Assembly (NCBI GenBank): GCA_942492935.1
Contig: OW818654.1
Span: 1,798,001-1,862,000, forward strand
Origin: JANJUO01 sp942492935
GTDB lineage: Bacteria > Bacteroidota > Ignavibacteria > Kapaibacteriales > UBA2268
DNA: 64,000 nt
Reading direction: 5' to 3'
Positions within the stretch are counted from its first letter, which is position 1; each line of letters begins with the position of its first letter. A program made the position numbers and the translations under genes. Positions 9,690 to 18,795 of this stretch are shown piece after piece. The notes beneath the pieces were generated by a model. It was not told the origin of the DNA, ran no database searches, and saw only the letters and a list, made by a program, of their open reading frames with translations.

Positions 9690-10637
9690 TTAAAATGGCA
9701 ACTTACCCAAATCAACATTTCCACCTGATAAAATAATACCAATTCTTTTATTTGCAAATATTTCTGGATGAACAAGAATTGCTGCAAATGTAACAGCTGA
9801 AGACGGTTCAATAATGATTTTCATTCTTTCCCAAATCAATTTCATAGCTTTAATTATTGAATCTTCGTTTACCCTAATAATATCATCTACATTTTTCATA
9901 ATTATTTCAAAAGTCAATTCACCGAGTGAAGTTAATAATCCATCGGCAATTGTTTTGGGATTAATTGATGGAATTAATTTTTTTTGATAGAAAGATTGAT
10001 AAGCATCATCAGCACCTAACGGTTCAGCAGCAATGACTTTAGAATTTGGAATTAAAGCTTTTGCAGAAATACTTGTTCCAGATAGTAATCCGCCGCCACC
10101 AACAGGAGTCATAATTATTTCCAAATCACTAATTTCTTCAATTAATTCCAAAGCGGCAGTGCCTTGTCCGGCAATAACTTTGAAATTATTATAAGGGTGA
10201 ACAAATGTAGCTCCAGTTTTATCTACAACTTGATTCAATGTACTTTCTCTTGCTTCTAATGTAGGTTTGCAATAAATAATTTCAGCACCATAACCAGCAA
10301 CAGCTTCTTTTTTTACTTGAGGAGAATTGTCTGGCATAACAATATATGCTGGAATATTTAACATTTTTGCAGCAAGTGCAAGTGCTTGAGCATGATTACC
10401 AGAAGAATGAGTCGCAACTCCATTTTTTGCTTCATCTTTTGTTAAAGATAAGACAGCATTTGAAGCACCTCTAAATTTGAATGCACCAACTTTTTGGAAA
10501 TTCTCACATTTAAAGTATATCTCGCAATTTGCAATTTGATTTATGCTTTTTGATGATAATACAGGAGTTCTATGAATTTGATTTTTTATTAATTGATGTG
10601 CTTTCTGAACATCACTGAAATTTGGAATTTCAATCAT
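9690..10637 (-). CDS. PLP-dependent threonine/serine dehydratase (threonine ammonia-lyase, no ACT domain)
   Basis: 315 residues from the ATG at 10637. An open TTG 30 bases upstream gives an untypical N-terminal extension and was rejected. The PLP lysine is K54 in AFKFRGASNA. The SGNHAQALALAA loop binds the substrate carboxylate and GGGGLLSG holds the PLP phosphate. The C-terminus, GIILSGGNVDLGKLPF, is typical of the family. There is no regulatory ACT domain, so it resembles catabolic threonine dehydratase, serine racemase or hydroxyaspartate dehydratase. Expected reaction: threonine to 2-oxobutanoate plus ammonia, and/or serine to pyruvate. The exact substrate cannot be told from sequence alone. 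Confidence 0.85.
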   Translation of the reverse strand: MIEIPNFSDVQKAHQLIKNQIHRTPVLSSKSINQIANCEIYFKCENFQKVGAFKFRGASNAVLSLTKDEAKNGVATHSSGNHAQALALAAKMLNIPAYIVMPDNSPQVKKEAVAGYGAEIIYCKPTLEARESTLNQVVDKTGATFVHPYNNFKVIAGQGTAALELIEEISDLEIIMTPVGGGGLLSGTSISAKALIPNSKVIAAEPLGADDAYQSFYQKKLIPSINPKTIADGLLTSLGELTFEIIMKNVDDIIRVNEDSIIKAMKLIWERMKIIIEPSSAVTFAAILVHPEIFANKRIGIILSGGNVDLGKLPF

Positions 10638-10746
10638 TTTAATAAATGTAAAGTTTATAAAAAACAAATTTAAAATTTTTTTGATGGGTATAATAATTAT
10701 TTTGTAATTTATTTATAATTTTGTTCTTTTTTAAATTAAAATAACA

Positions 10747-12030
10747 ATGATTAATTTCTTTTATAATATTGCTTTCATTCCAATTGCAAAAAAAATTTTA
10801 ACTATTCTCAAAAAGTTTAATTCAAAAATAGCTGATAGAGAAGAAACTCTGCCAATTCTTAATAAAGAAATTAGAAAAATTCCTAAGTTGAAAAATAGGA
10901 TTTGGTTTCACGCTTCATCGATGGGAGAATTTGAACAAGCCAAACCACTAATAGAATTAATAAATAATTCAAGTCAATTTGAGATTGTTTGTTCGTTCTT
11001 TTCCCCATCAGGATATAATAACCAAAAGAACTACCCTTTCGCCGATATAATTACATATATGCCATTTGATACAAAAAGTAATGCAATTGATTTTATTGAA
11101 CTAATCAAGCCCGATTTAGCTATATTTGTAAGGTATGATATTTGGTTAAATTATCTGACTGAATTAAAAAATCGGAAAATAAATACAATTTTGATTAATG
11201 CAACTATGCCATCACATTTTTTTAAAAACTTTCCAATACTCAAACAGTATTATAAATATTGCTTCAATGCTTTTCATACAATTTTTACAGTAGGTGAGGA
11301 GCAGTCAAATTATTTTAAATCAATAGAATCAACTTCATTTATTAATACTACTTCAGATACAAGATTAGACCGAATTGCTCAACAAGTTGAGATAGCAAAT
11401 GAAAGCCCTATTATTCCCAAAACGTTATTCAATGATGATTTTGTTATTGTGGCAGGTAGTACTTGGTTAACCGATGAAAAATACTTGACTGAAGCTGTTA
11501 ATCAATTGAAAAATAATGACTTGAATATAAGAGTTGTATATGTTCCACATGAACCAACAGATTTAAGAATTGCAGAAATTAAAGAATTAGCACCAAATTC
11601 AATATTATTAAGTGAATTGATGCAACTATTCGATAAATACAATGATAATGAAGTTACAAGCATAATTCAAAATAAAGATATTATTGTAGATAGTATCGGA
11701 AAATTGTTGAGCATTTATTCAATAGCTGATGTTGCTTTTATCGGTTGTGGTTGGGGTGATGGGGTACATAGTGTATCAGAACCAGCAGGTTATGGAATAC
11801 CTCTTATTTGCGGTCCAAACATTAACAAAATGCCAGATGCAGTCAAATTACGTCAATTAGGTGGATTATTTTTAGCTCAAAATTCAGATGATATATACAA
11901 TTGGCTAAAATTGATGATAGAAAATAAAAGCAAATCAATTGAAATCGGGCAAATAAATAGCCAATATATAAATACTTCAAAAGGTGCAAGTAAATATATA
12001 TCAGATTATATTTTGAAATTCTTTAGTTGA
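10747..12030 (+). CDS. waaA: 3-deoxy-D-manno-octulosonic acid (KDO) transferase
   Basis: 427 residues, the usual family length. An N-terminal membrane-associating helix (MINFFYNIAFIPIAKKIL) is followed by HASSMGEFEQAKPL, which holds the conserved Ser and the catalytic Glu of the KdtA/WaaA acceptor domain. The C-terminal half has the nucleotide-sugar GT-B fold with EPAGYGIPLICGPN near the donor site. Role: transfers KDO from CMP-KDO to lipid A precursor at the inner membrane, so the organism makes LPS or a KDO-lipid A core. TAATTTTG at 10716-10723 fits the -7 consensus of Bacteroidota promoters, but a matching -33 box is not clear. Its 3' end overlaps the convergent RNA methyltransferase gene by 8 bases. 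Confidence 0.92.
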   Translation: MINFFYNIAFIPIAKKILTILKKFNSKIADREETLPILNKEIRKIPKLKNRIWFHASSMGEFEQAKPLIELINNSSQFEIVCSFFSPSGYNNQKNYPFADIITYMPFDTKSNAIDFIELIKPDLAIFVRYDIWLNYLTELKNRKINTILINATMPSHFFKNFPILKQYYKYCFNAFHTIFTVGEEQSNYFKSIESTSFINTTSDTRLDRIAQQVEIANESPIIPKTLFNDDFVIVAGSTWLTDEKYLTEAVNQLKNNDLNIRVVYVPHEPTDLRIAEIKELAPNSILLSELMQLFDKYNDNEVTSIIQNKDIIVDSIGKLLSIYSIADVAFIGCGWGDGVHSVSEPAGYGIPLICGPNINKMPDAVKLRQLGGLFLAQNSDDIYNWLKLMIENKSKSIEIGQINSQYINTSKGASKYISDYILKFFS

Positions 12031-13225
12031 TAACTTCTGAATCAATTTTATTTGTAGCATCTGTAATTTGATACTTAGCTTTTTTACTTCCAGCATACAT
12101 CTCAAATTTCTGATATTTACATTCTATTGTACCATTAAATAAAGTATATTTTCTTGATGGCTTTAGTCCAATATATTTAAATGCTTCAAGATTTCCGCCA
12201 AGAATGAAGGCATTAAATCCTTTGAATCTTTGTTTTAAAGTATCACCAATCAATTCATAAAAATTAAAAAGTTCATCTTTTTGAATTCTTTCACCATAAG
12301 GAGGATTTGTAATTATCAAACCAGCATCACCTTTAGGTTGTAATTTTTCAAATGGCACTCGTTCAAGTTGAATGAATTCATCAAATCCTGAATGTATAAT
12401 ATTATTCTTACAAATGAAGATAGAGTTATCAGAAATATCTGAACCATAAATATTAAATTTGAAATCTGTTTCATTCGCAACTGCTTCGGAATGGATTCTA
12501 TTCCATAATTTTTCATCGAAATTTCTAAATCTCATAAATCCAAAACTTCGATTTTTCCCTGGCGCAATATTTCTTGCGTAGGTTGCGGCTTCCATGAGAA
12601 TTGTTCCAGAACCACACATTGGGTCATAAAAATCACAATCTTTATTCCAGCCCGATAATATAATTAATCCCGCAGCAAGTGCTTCATTTAAAGGAGCAGA
12701 ATTTTGATTAATCCTATAACCTCGTTTATGCAGTGAATATCCTGAGGAATCAAGGGAAATTTGACAATCATCTATATTTATATGAACATTTATTCTGATT
12801 GTAGGATTATCAAGTTCAACAGATGGGCGTTTGCCAGTTCTACTACGAAATTGGTCAACAATTGAATCTTTTGTTTTTAACGATACATAATTCGAGTGAT
12901 TGAAATTTGGAGAATGAATTGCCGAATCAATTGCAAGAGTATCATTATTACTCAAATACTCACTCCAGTCAATTTCCTGAACTTTCTTATACAATTCATT
13001 TTCATCTCTTACTTTAAATTTATAAATTGGTACAATTACTCTTATCGCAGTTCTTAGATGCAAATTTGCTTCATAGAGTAATTCATTATTTCCAATAAAA
13101 CTTACAGCCCTCTTTAACTTAGTAATATTGGTAGCACCAAGATTTATTAATTCAGATTCAAGAACATCTTCAAGTCCTTGCATTGTTTTTACAACAATTT
13201 CAAAATTTTCAGAAAGATTTTTCAA
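12023..13225 (-). CDS. THUMP-domain class I RNA methyltransferase (RlmL N-terminal/Trm14-like)
   Basis: 400 residues. The N-terminus (FEIVVKTMQGLEDVLESEL) and the following 150 residues form the ferredoxin-like plus THUMP RNA-binding region. The methyltransferase domain has YDPMCGSGTILMEAA (SAM-binding motif I) and NPPYGERI (catalytic motif IV of N2-guanine methyltransferases). By family it methylates guanine N2 in 23S rRNA or tRNA. The start is TTG at 13225. There is no in-frame ATG until residue 15, which lies inside the conserved N-terminal strand, and a stop lies four codons upstream, so TTG (or a rarer codon beside it) must be used. It is convergent with waaA, the 3' ends overlapping by 8 bases. 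Confidence 0.88.
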   Translation of the reverse strand: MKNLSENFEIVVKTMQGLEDVLESELINLGATNITKLKRAVSFIGNNELLYEANLHLRTAIRVIVPIYKFKVRDENELYKKVQEIDWSEYLSNNDTLAIDSAIHSPNFNHSNYVSLKTKDSIVDQFRSRTGKRPSVELDNPTIRINVHINIDDCQISLDSSGYSLHKRGYRINQNSAPLNEALAAGLIILSGWNKDCDFYDPMCGSGTILMEAATYARNIAPGKNRSFGFMRFRNFDEKLWNRIHSEAVANETDFKFNIYGSDISDNSIFICKNNIIHSGFDEFIQLERVPFEKLQPKGDAGLIITNPPYGERIQKDELFNFYELIGDTLKQRFKGFNAFILGGNLEAFKYIGLKPSRKYTLFNGTIECKYQKFEMYAGSKKAKYQITDATNKIDSEVIN

Positions 13226-13360
13226 TTCAATAACTTAAATTATTTTAAAAAAACGTAAATATAACAATATTGTAAAATGTTACTAAATTTCAATTTTAAA
13301 TATTAGTAATCTGATATAAAGGAAATTGATTAATATTTATTGTAATCAGTTTGATTTTTT

Positions 13361-13888
13361 TCAATTACAAGTTTGATTAGTTTTATTCAATTTGCTAATA
13401 TCAAATCCTTTTTGTTTAATTTTTTCTAATATAGAATTGTATAATGTTGATTCCATTTCAGGTTTTCTTGATAAAATCCAAAGATATTCTCTATTAGGAT
13501 GACCAACAACAGCATAACTATAATCATCTGCCAAATCAATAATCCAATAATCTCCCTTGAAGGGCCAAAAGAACTGAACTTTTAATTTTGCATTGGATTT
13601 TGAATCTTCAATAAATGCTTTGCCATTTGCAGTTTTTACTTCACCGTCTGGACTGTCTTTTCTACAAGAATTAACTACTCTTATATAGCCATCATCTGTT
13701 TTGAAATACTCAGCAGTTGAGCAATTGCATCCTTTTTGAAAGGATTGAGGAAATGATGATATTTCATACCACTTGCCTAAATATTTGTCTAAATCTACGT
13801 ACTCAACAACATCAAGAGGTGCATAATTTGAACCACAGCCAAATAATGTTAGTAATGGTAAAAAGGCAGTAATTAATAATTTTTTCAT
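13361..13888 (-). CDS. blc: Bacterial lipocalin (Blc-type) lipoprotein
   Basis: 175 residues. A lipoprotein signal peptide ends in the lipobox LFGC, giving Cys18 as the lipidated residue. The first lipocalin signature, GKWYEI, follows at about residues 38-43, then NCSTAEYFK, and the third conserved region lies around YAVVGHPNREYLWILSRKP, which is characteristic of Blc/apolipoprotein-D-type lipocalins. Expected role: an outer-membrane-anchored barrel that binds lipids such as lysophospholipids, often under envelope stress. It is followed 37 bases upstream on the same strand by the PD-(D/E)XK pair, and no functional link is evident. Confidence 0.88.
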   Translation of the reverse strand: MKKLLITAFLPLLTLFGCGSNYAPLDVVEYVDLDKYLGKWYEISSFPQSFQKGCNCSTAEYFKTDDGYIRVVNSCRKDSPDGEVKTANGKAFIEDSKSNAKLKVQFFWPFKGDYWIIDLADDYSYAVVGHPNREYLWILSRKPEMESTLYNSILEKIKQKGFDISKLNKTNQTCN

Positions 13889-13924
13889 TTGAATCCTTGA
13901 TAACTATAATATGCAAAAAATTAA

Positions 13925-14533
13925 TTAAAATGATTTCACAGGTGTTTCTTTGGGCTGTTCAATGATTTTGAAAAAACCATCTTGTACAGTTGCAAAGTAA
14001 AATCCTTTCTTTTGAACTTCTTCTCTTAGCTTTTTTGATGCTTTAATGGCACAAATTATTCCATATACTTTTTTGTCTTTATGCTCAGGAAAGAATTTCT
14101 TTATTTTATTAACACTTTTAGAAAGCTGTTCAATAGCTGTTTCATTTAAATTTGTTTTAATCTCAATAACAAAAAGCTCATTTTTTGTGCTGTTTGAATA
14201 TGCAAAAACATCTAATTCCAATACTTCATTACCCATTCGCTTTTCCACGTTAGGTGCAACAAACTCGACATTAAATTTTTCAATTAATTCATTTGCTAAT
14301 GATGGATATGAAAGTCCTTCTGCAATATTTCCGATTGATTTTCCTAATCCACCAATTTCTTTACCCAAATTAGTTATCATCCTATCGGTTTCTTGAAATT
14401 TTTTATCAGTATCCTGAAATTTCTTATCAGTTGCTAAAAATAAATCTTTTAGCATCCGTTCAGTTTCTTGAAGCTTCAATCTTGATTCTCTCATCAATTG
14501 AAGTTCATTTTCCAATGTTAACTCGTTTTCCAT
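13925..14533 (-). CDS. Coiled-coil plus PD-(D/E)XK nuclease-like protein, copy 2 of a tandem pair
   Basis: 202 residues. An N-terminal amphipathic coiled coil (about 1-70) contains the heptad units TDKKFQD and TDKKFQE. A compact C-terminal domain follows with LELDVFAYSN and then VIEIKTNL, which matches the D...ExK core of PD-(D/E)XK folds (DUF3782-like proteins). Whether it cuts nucleic acid is unknown. It is nearly identical to the gene just upstream, differing by two residues (Phe for Tyr before VIEIK; Gln for Lys in ATVxDG) and one missing heptad. The stop is close to a shared 3' flank, so the duplication includes non-coding DNA. Confidence 0.75.
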   Translation of the reverse strand: MENELTLENELQLMRESRLKLQETERMLKDLFLATDKKFQDTDKKFQETDRMITNLGKEIGGLGKSIGNIAEGLSYPSLANELIEKFNVEFVAPNVEKRMGNEVLELDVFAYSNSTKNELFVIEIKTNLNETAIEQLSKSVNKIKKFFPEHKDKKVYGIICAIKASKKLREEVQKKGFYFATVQDGFFKIIEQPKETPVKSF

Positions 14534-14564
14534 TTTTATTTTCCTAATTTTAGTAATAAATTAA

Positions 14565-15194
14565 TTAAAATGATTTCACAGGTGTTTCTTTTGGTTGCTC
14601 AATGATTTTAAAAAAACCATCTTTTACAGTTGCAAAGTAAAATCCTTTCTTTTGAACCTCTTCTCTTAGCTTTTTTGATGCTTTAATTGCACAAATGATT
14701 CCATAGACTTTTTTGTCTTTATGCTCAGGAAAGAATTTCTTTATTTTATTAACACTTTTAGAAAGCTGCTCTATAGCTGTTTCATTTAAATTTGTTTTAA
14801 TCTCAATAACATAAAGCTCATTTTTTGTGCTGTTTGAATATGCAAAAACATCTAATTCCAATACTTCGTTACCCATTCGCTTTTCCACGTTAGGGGCAAC
14901 AAACTCGACATTAAATTTTTCAATTAATTCATTGGCTAATGATGGATATGAAAGTCCTTCTGCAATATTGCCTATTGATTTTCCTAATCCACCAATTTCT
15001 TTACCCAGATTAGTTATCATCCTATCAGTTTCTTGAAATTTTTTATCAGTATCCTGAAATTTTTTATCAGTATCTTGAAATTTCTTATCAGTTGCTAAAA
15101 ATAAATCTTTTAGCATCCGTTCAGTTTCTTGAAGCTTCAATCTTGATTCTCTCATCAATTGAAGTTCATTTTCCAATGTTAACTCGTTTTCCAT
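14565..15194 (-). CDS. Coiled-coil plus PD-(D/E)XK nuclease-like protein, copy 1 of a tandem pair
   Basis: 209 residues and the upstream, first-transcribed member of the pair. It has the same architecture as its neighbour: coiled coil, then a PD-(D/E)XK-like core with LELDVFAYSN and VIEIKTNL. It has three TDKKFQ-type heptads against two in the other copy, an in-frame gain or loss of 21 bases that keeps the coiled-coil register. Proteins of this kind are common as multi-copy families in bacteria with unresolved roles. The 31-base spacer between the genes suggests co-transcription. Confidence 0.75.
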   Translation of the reverse strand: MENELTLENELQLMRESRLKLQETERMLKDLFLATDKKFQDTDKKFQDTDKKFQETDRMITNLGKEIGGLGKSIGNIAEGLSYPSLANELIEKFNVEFVAPNVEKRMGNEVLELDVFAYSNSTKNELYVIEIKTNLNETAIEQLSKSVNKIKKFFPEHKDKKVYGIICAIKASKKLREEVQKKGFYFATVKDGFFKIIEQPKETPVKSF

Positions 15195-15337
15195 TCTTAT
15201 TTTCCTTAATTCTATAATTATTTTATTTAACGAATTTCAAATGAAATTATTTATGAAATTTCATAGATTGTAAATGAGTTTGTTATTTCTTATAAGATAT
15301 TGAAGAAATGTCTTTATTAACTGATTTATTCAAAGAA

Positions 15338-15360
15338 GGGAGAATATTATTAATTCTCCC
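15338..15360 (-). terminator. Terminator-like hairpin downstream of the VOC gene
   Basis: GGGAGAAT at 15338-15345 pairs with ATTCTCCC at 15353-15360. Read on the minus strand it lies 11 bases after the stop of the VOC gene and is followed by TTCTTTG, a modest U-rich tract. Confidence 0.55.
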
Positions 15361-15371
15361 CAAATTAAAAT

Positions 15372-15830
15372 TTAGCTTCTCGCTTTAATTACATCTTCAG
15401 GTGCTTGTACTAATTCAATCAAGACACCTTCTCCACATAACGGAAATTGTTCGTTGCCTTTTGGATGAATGAAACAAACATCGTAACCCGCAGCACCTTT
15501 TCTGATGCCACCCGGCGTAAAGCGAACACCCTGAGATTCGAGCCATTGATAGGCATTTTGAATGTTGTCCACCCATAAACCAATGTGATTTAATTGAGGG
15601 ATATGAACTGCAGGTTTTTTATTAATATCTAAAGGTTGCATTATATCAACTTCTACGGCATTCACACCTTCTCCAATTCTAAGGATATCTTCGTCAACAT
15701 TTTCCTTTTCACTTTGAAATGTTCCTGTTGGAGTCAAACCCATAATGTCAACCCAGAAATTTCTTAATCTTGCCTTATCTTCACTACCAACAGCAATTTG
15801 TTGAATTCCTAAAACTTTAAATGTACGCAT
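15372..15830 (-). CDS. VOC-superfamily protein (glyoxalase/epimerase-like)
   Basis: 152 residues with two beta-alpha-beta-beta-beta modules. Candidate metal ligands are Gln11 (GIQQIAVG), Glu60 (NAVEVDIM), His82 (LNHIGLWV) and Glu139 (GVLIELVQ). Gln-Glu-His-Glu is the set known from human glyoxalase I, while methylmalonyl-CoA epimerase has His at the first position. The C-terminal GEGVLIELVQAP is nevertheless epimerase-like. It may be a glyoxalase-type lyase, an isomerase or an uncharacterised VOC enzyme. It is a single gene with its own downstream hairpin, and no neighbour points to a pathway. Confidence 0.75.
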   Translation of the reverse strand: MRTFKVLGIQQIAVGSEDKARLRNFWVDIMGLTPTGTFQSEKENVDEDILRIGEGVNAVEVDIMQPLDINKKPAVHIPQLNHIGLWVDNIQNAYQWLESQGVRFTPGGIRKGAAGYDVCFIHPKGNEQFPLCGEGVLIELVQAPEDVIKARS

Positions 15831-16036
15831 TGTAATTCACTTATTTTTATTAATAAATACTATTTCATTTTTTGTAATAATTACAAACTCAAAATTATGA
15901 ATATCTTGTAATTTAATCAAAGTTTTATTTGTGAATTTATTAACAAAAGAAATTATCTACCAAAATAGTCGTATTTTTTCATCACTTATTAAATCAACTT
16001 CATAATAAATGAATAATGAAATTTCGTTTTATTTTT

Positions 16037-16067
16037 TTTGATAAAATTCAGAAATTAATTATATTTG
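16037..16067 (+). promoter_or_regulatory. Bacteroidota-type promoter, TTTG-N19-TATATTTG
   Basis: TTTG at 16037-16040, a 19-base spacer, then TATATTTG at 16060-16067. This matches the -33/-7 consensus of the primary sigma factor in Bacteroidota (TTTG, spacer 17-23, TAnnTTTG). It gives a predicted start near 16074 and a 5' leader of about 30 bases ahead of the ATG at 16104. Confidence 0.6.
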
Positions 16068-16103
16068 ATATTATTATAATTAAAAATTTATGGAATTATT
16101 TAA

Positions 16104-18674
16104 ATGAAAGTCAAAAATTATTTAACATCAGTTATTCTATTGGTTTTTTTTTCATTAACTTTATTTTCTCAAGAAAATGAAATTCATTTAAAGAAAGAAA
16201 TTAAAGAAAAAAATCAATTTCGACAATTAAGAGATTTATGGCAAAAAGAACTTAGAAGAACTTCAGAAGATATTAATCCTTTTGTTTTAGAGAATGAAGC
16301 AAGATTATCAAGATTTGAAATGAGAAATACAAAAATTTCCGAAGATATAAAGATTGGAAAATTTGATGAATCATTGCTCAATAGTGTTTATGTGGCAAAT
16401 GGTAGATTGAAAGGTGATTGGTTCGAAAAAGGAAGTCTTAATCAATCTGGAAGAATACATACAGCCGATTTTGATAAAGAAACAGATATTGTTTACCTTG
16501 GCTCATCTGGTGGAAATGTGTGGAAAGGTAAAATTGATGGCACAAATTGGCAGTGTTTGAATAATTCTCTACAGTTTAATAATATTGTCAATATCCGATA
16601 TATCAAAGAAAATAATAAAGTACGAATTTTAGCATTTGCAGAAAAAAATACTTGGCTTACTGATAATGATGGTTTAACTTGGACTAAATCTAAAGGCTTA
16701 GATGAAGTCAACAATTGGGGTAGAGTTATGGTTGGAGTAGTTACGGCTATTAATAATACTGTATTTACTTTAACAGAAGAATGGAATTATCAAACAAGTA
16801 CTTCAAAATTTGTAGTTTATAAATCAATAGATAAAGGACAAAATTTCACAAAAATCAAAGAATTTAACGAAAAAAATGTAAGAATTGCAACTCCGAAATA
16901 TAATGATAATAGTTTATATTTAATAGCAAATGATAAAGTTTATCTACTCAATTCAGTTGATGAGTTTGAACTTGTTGGAGTAAATGATACAGTAGAAGAA
17001 GTGTTTGATGAGAATTTTAACTATACATTTAGAGTTGTCAATATCAATAACACTAATCATTTAGCAGTATCATATTATATGGGTGGCAAAGCAAATGTAT
17101 CTTACTCTTCAAACGGTGGGAAGTATTGGCTCTCTTCCAATCCTACTGAAAATTTTTTCTTTATGAACAATAGTTTTGATTTGGGTGCTGCTAATCCTCT
17201 GAATATGTATATTGGTGGCGTAAATTGCAGTTTTTCATCTGATGGTGGAATGAATTGGGAACTTGTAAATCAATGGTATGATTATTACCCTAATCCTAAA
17301 ACAAAATTACACGCAGACATACCTGGTATTCATAGTTTTTTAGATAAAAACAACAAAGAATTTTTTCTAATCTGTACTGATGGTGGAATTTATACAGCAG
17401 TTGGAACAGAAGTGAACAATATTTCAATGTCTGGCTTGAATGTTTCTCAGTATTATAGTGTTTATACAGGAAAAACAAATATTTTTGCTGGAAGTCAAGA
17501 CCAAGGATTTCAAGCATCAATTTTCAACAAAGAAGGAGTCCTTGATTTTAAACAAATTTATAGTGGTGATTATGGACACGTTAATTCAGCAAATGATGGA
17601 TTATACGTTTGGTCTGTTTATCCTGGTTTTTCGTTGCTTTATGTTGCATCAACAAATGAATTAAAAACCAATAATTTTGGTGGAAATTATGATGATAGAG
17701 TTTGGTTGCCACCAATTGTAGCTGTTCCCGATAGTCCTGAAAAAGCCATTGTTGCGGCTGGAGGTTCACAAAACAATTCAAGAATATGGGAACTAACTTA
17801 TAATGGTCAGTTGATAGAATCGAAAGAACTTGATTATGTCTTTGATTCAGATGATTCATATAACGATGTATCTGCACTTGCTATTTCGAAAATTAACCCT
17901 GATTTGTATTTTGCTGGTACTAAAAGAGGGAATTTCTACAAATCTACAGATAGAGGTATTACTTGGACACAATCAGATGTTTTCGCAGGGCCAGACGGAC
18001 ATTATTTATACGGTTCTGCAATTCTACCATCAGAATTGAATATAAATAATGTATATTTTGCTGGTAGTGGCTATAATAACTCAGCAATGTTCTTCTCAAA
18101 TGATGGTGGTAAATCATTTAAAGCAGTTGGTGAAGGTTTACCCAAATGTACAATTTTGGAACTTGCTCAATCAAATGATGAAAATTTCATTTTCGCAGCT
18201 ACAACACTTGGTCCTTATGTATATATTACTTCAACTAACAAATGGTATAGCTTGATGAGTTACGATTCTCCTGAACAAACTTATTGGACTGTTGAATTTA
18301 TTAAAGGCCAGAATATTGCAAGATTTGGTACTTATGGCAGAGGTATTTGGGACTTGAAAATTTCATATATGAATAATATTGATTCAAAAGATGTAGATAA
18401 AACTTCTCAAAACATTATTATAGAAGTTAATCCAAATCCAATCATCAATGATATTAATGTAAATGTTAAATCTAACATTCAGGGAAATTGTGTCGTAAAA
18501 TTGTTTGATATTAAAGGCAAATATATTGGTGAAATATTTGATGGCTATATTGAAAATGAAATTAAAATCCACAAAAAAATGAGTGAATTCAATAACCATT
18601 TATCCAAAGGAAAGTATTTTATAACAGCAAGTATTAATGGTTTTGTAGGATTTAAATCTGTTGTAATTGATTAG
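16104..18674 (+). CDS. Large secreted beta-propeller protein (sortilin/BNR-like) with T9SS sorting domain
   Basis: 856 residues. The signal peptide (about 1-22, ending LFSQ) is followed by a charged segment and then a two-propeller-like body. The body has many Asp-box turns: SDGGMNWEL, TDRGITWTQ, SNDGGKSF, and IDKGQNFTK. The pattern YAGSG / FAGTKRGNFYKSTDRG is that of Vps10/sortilin or xyloglucanase-type propellers. The last 80 residues (NPNPIINDINVNV to SKGKYFITASI) are a T9SS type A sorting domain. No catalytic carboxylate could be assigned. A textbook promoter lies just upstream and a hairpin downstream, so it is likely a single-gene unit. A related architecture occurs at 49915-53298. Confidence 0.8.
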   Translation: MKVKNYLTSVILLVFFSLTLFSQENEIHLKKEIKEKNQFRQLRDLWQKELRRTSEDINPFVLENEARLSRFEMRNTKISEDIKIGKFDESLLNSVYVANGRLKGDWFEKGSLNQSGRIHTADFDKETDIVYLGSSGGNVWKGKIDGTNWQCLNNSLQFNNIVNIRYIKENNKVRILAFAEKNTWLTDNDGLTWTKSKGLDEVNNWGRVMVGVVTAINNTVFTLTEEWNYQTSTSKFVVYKSIDKGQNFTKIKEFNEKNVRIATPKYNDNSLYLIANDKVYLLNSVDEFELVGVNDTVEEVFDENFNYTFRVVNINNTNHLAVSYYMGGKANVSYSSNGGKYWLSSNPTENFFFMNNSFDLGAANPLNMYIGGVNCSFSSDGGMNWELVNQWYDYYPNPKTKLHADIPGIHSFLDKNNKEFFLICTDGGIYTAVGTEVNNISMSGLNVSQYYSVYTGKTNIFAGSQDQGFQASIFNKEGVLDFKQIYSGDYGHVNSANDGLYVWSVYPGFSLLYVASTNELKTNNFGGNYDDRVWLPPIVAVPDSPEKAIVAAGGSQNNSRIWELTYNGQLIESKELDYVFDSDDSYNDVSALAISKINPDLYFAGTKRGNFYKSTDRGITWTQSDVFAGPDGHYLYGSAILPSELNINNVYFAGSGYNNSAMFFSNDGGKSFKAVGEGLPKCTILELAQSNDENFIFAATTLGPYVYITSTNKWYSLMSYDSPEQTYWTVEFIKGQNIARFGTYGRGIWDLKISYMNNIDSKDVDKTSQNIIIEVNPNPIINDINVNVKSNIQGNCVVKLFDIKGKYIGEIFDGYIENEIKIHKKMSEFNNHLSKGKYFITASINGFVGFKSVVID

Positions 18675-18716
18675 AAGTATTTTATATATTAAATTTCTTG
18701 GAGTATAATTAAAATA

Positions 18717-18765
18717 AATTCCTATTCTTCAATCCTTTATTGAAAATGATTGAATTATAGGAATC
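18717..18765. terminator. Imperfect hairpin between convergent genes
   Basis: The outer arms ATTCCTAT (18718-18725) and ATAGGAAT (18757-18764) and the inner arms TCAATC (18729-18734) and GATTGA (18748-18753) can fold into one two-part stem. It sits between the T9SS protein stop and the end of leftward ssb. T-rich sequence follows on both strands, but stem stability is moderate. Confidence 0.4.
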
Positions 18766-18795
18766 TATTTAATAAATTAATTTCTAAAATATTAT

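Larger units (their letters stand above)
13918..15206. repeat. Tandem gene duplication (two units of about 0.63-0.65 kb)
   Basis: The units run from about 13918 to 14545 and from about 14558 to 15206. Each begins with the same AATTAATTAAAATGATTTC 3' flank and ends a few bases past the start codon (TTATTTTCC). Counting by eye, about 20 single-base differences separate the copies, but only two change the protein; there is also one 21-base indel in the heptad region. The excess of silent changes points to constraint on both copies. Confidence 0.85.

Noticed and set aside
15372..15830. VOC protein as methylmalonyl-CoA epimerase partner of icmF
   Set aside because: The first metal ligand is Gln, not His, and it is 10 kb from icmF; only VOC membership is safe.
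17440..18255. Several overlapping open frames inside the 856-residue gene
   Set aside because: They are shadows of a long, clearly coding frame and have no family resemblance.
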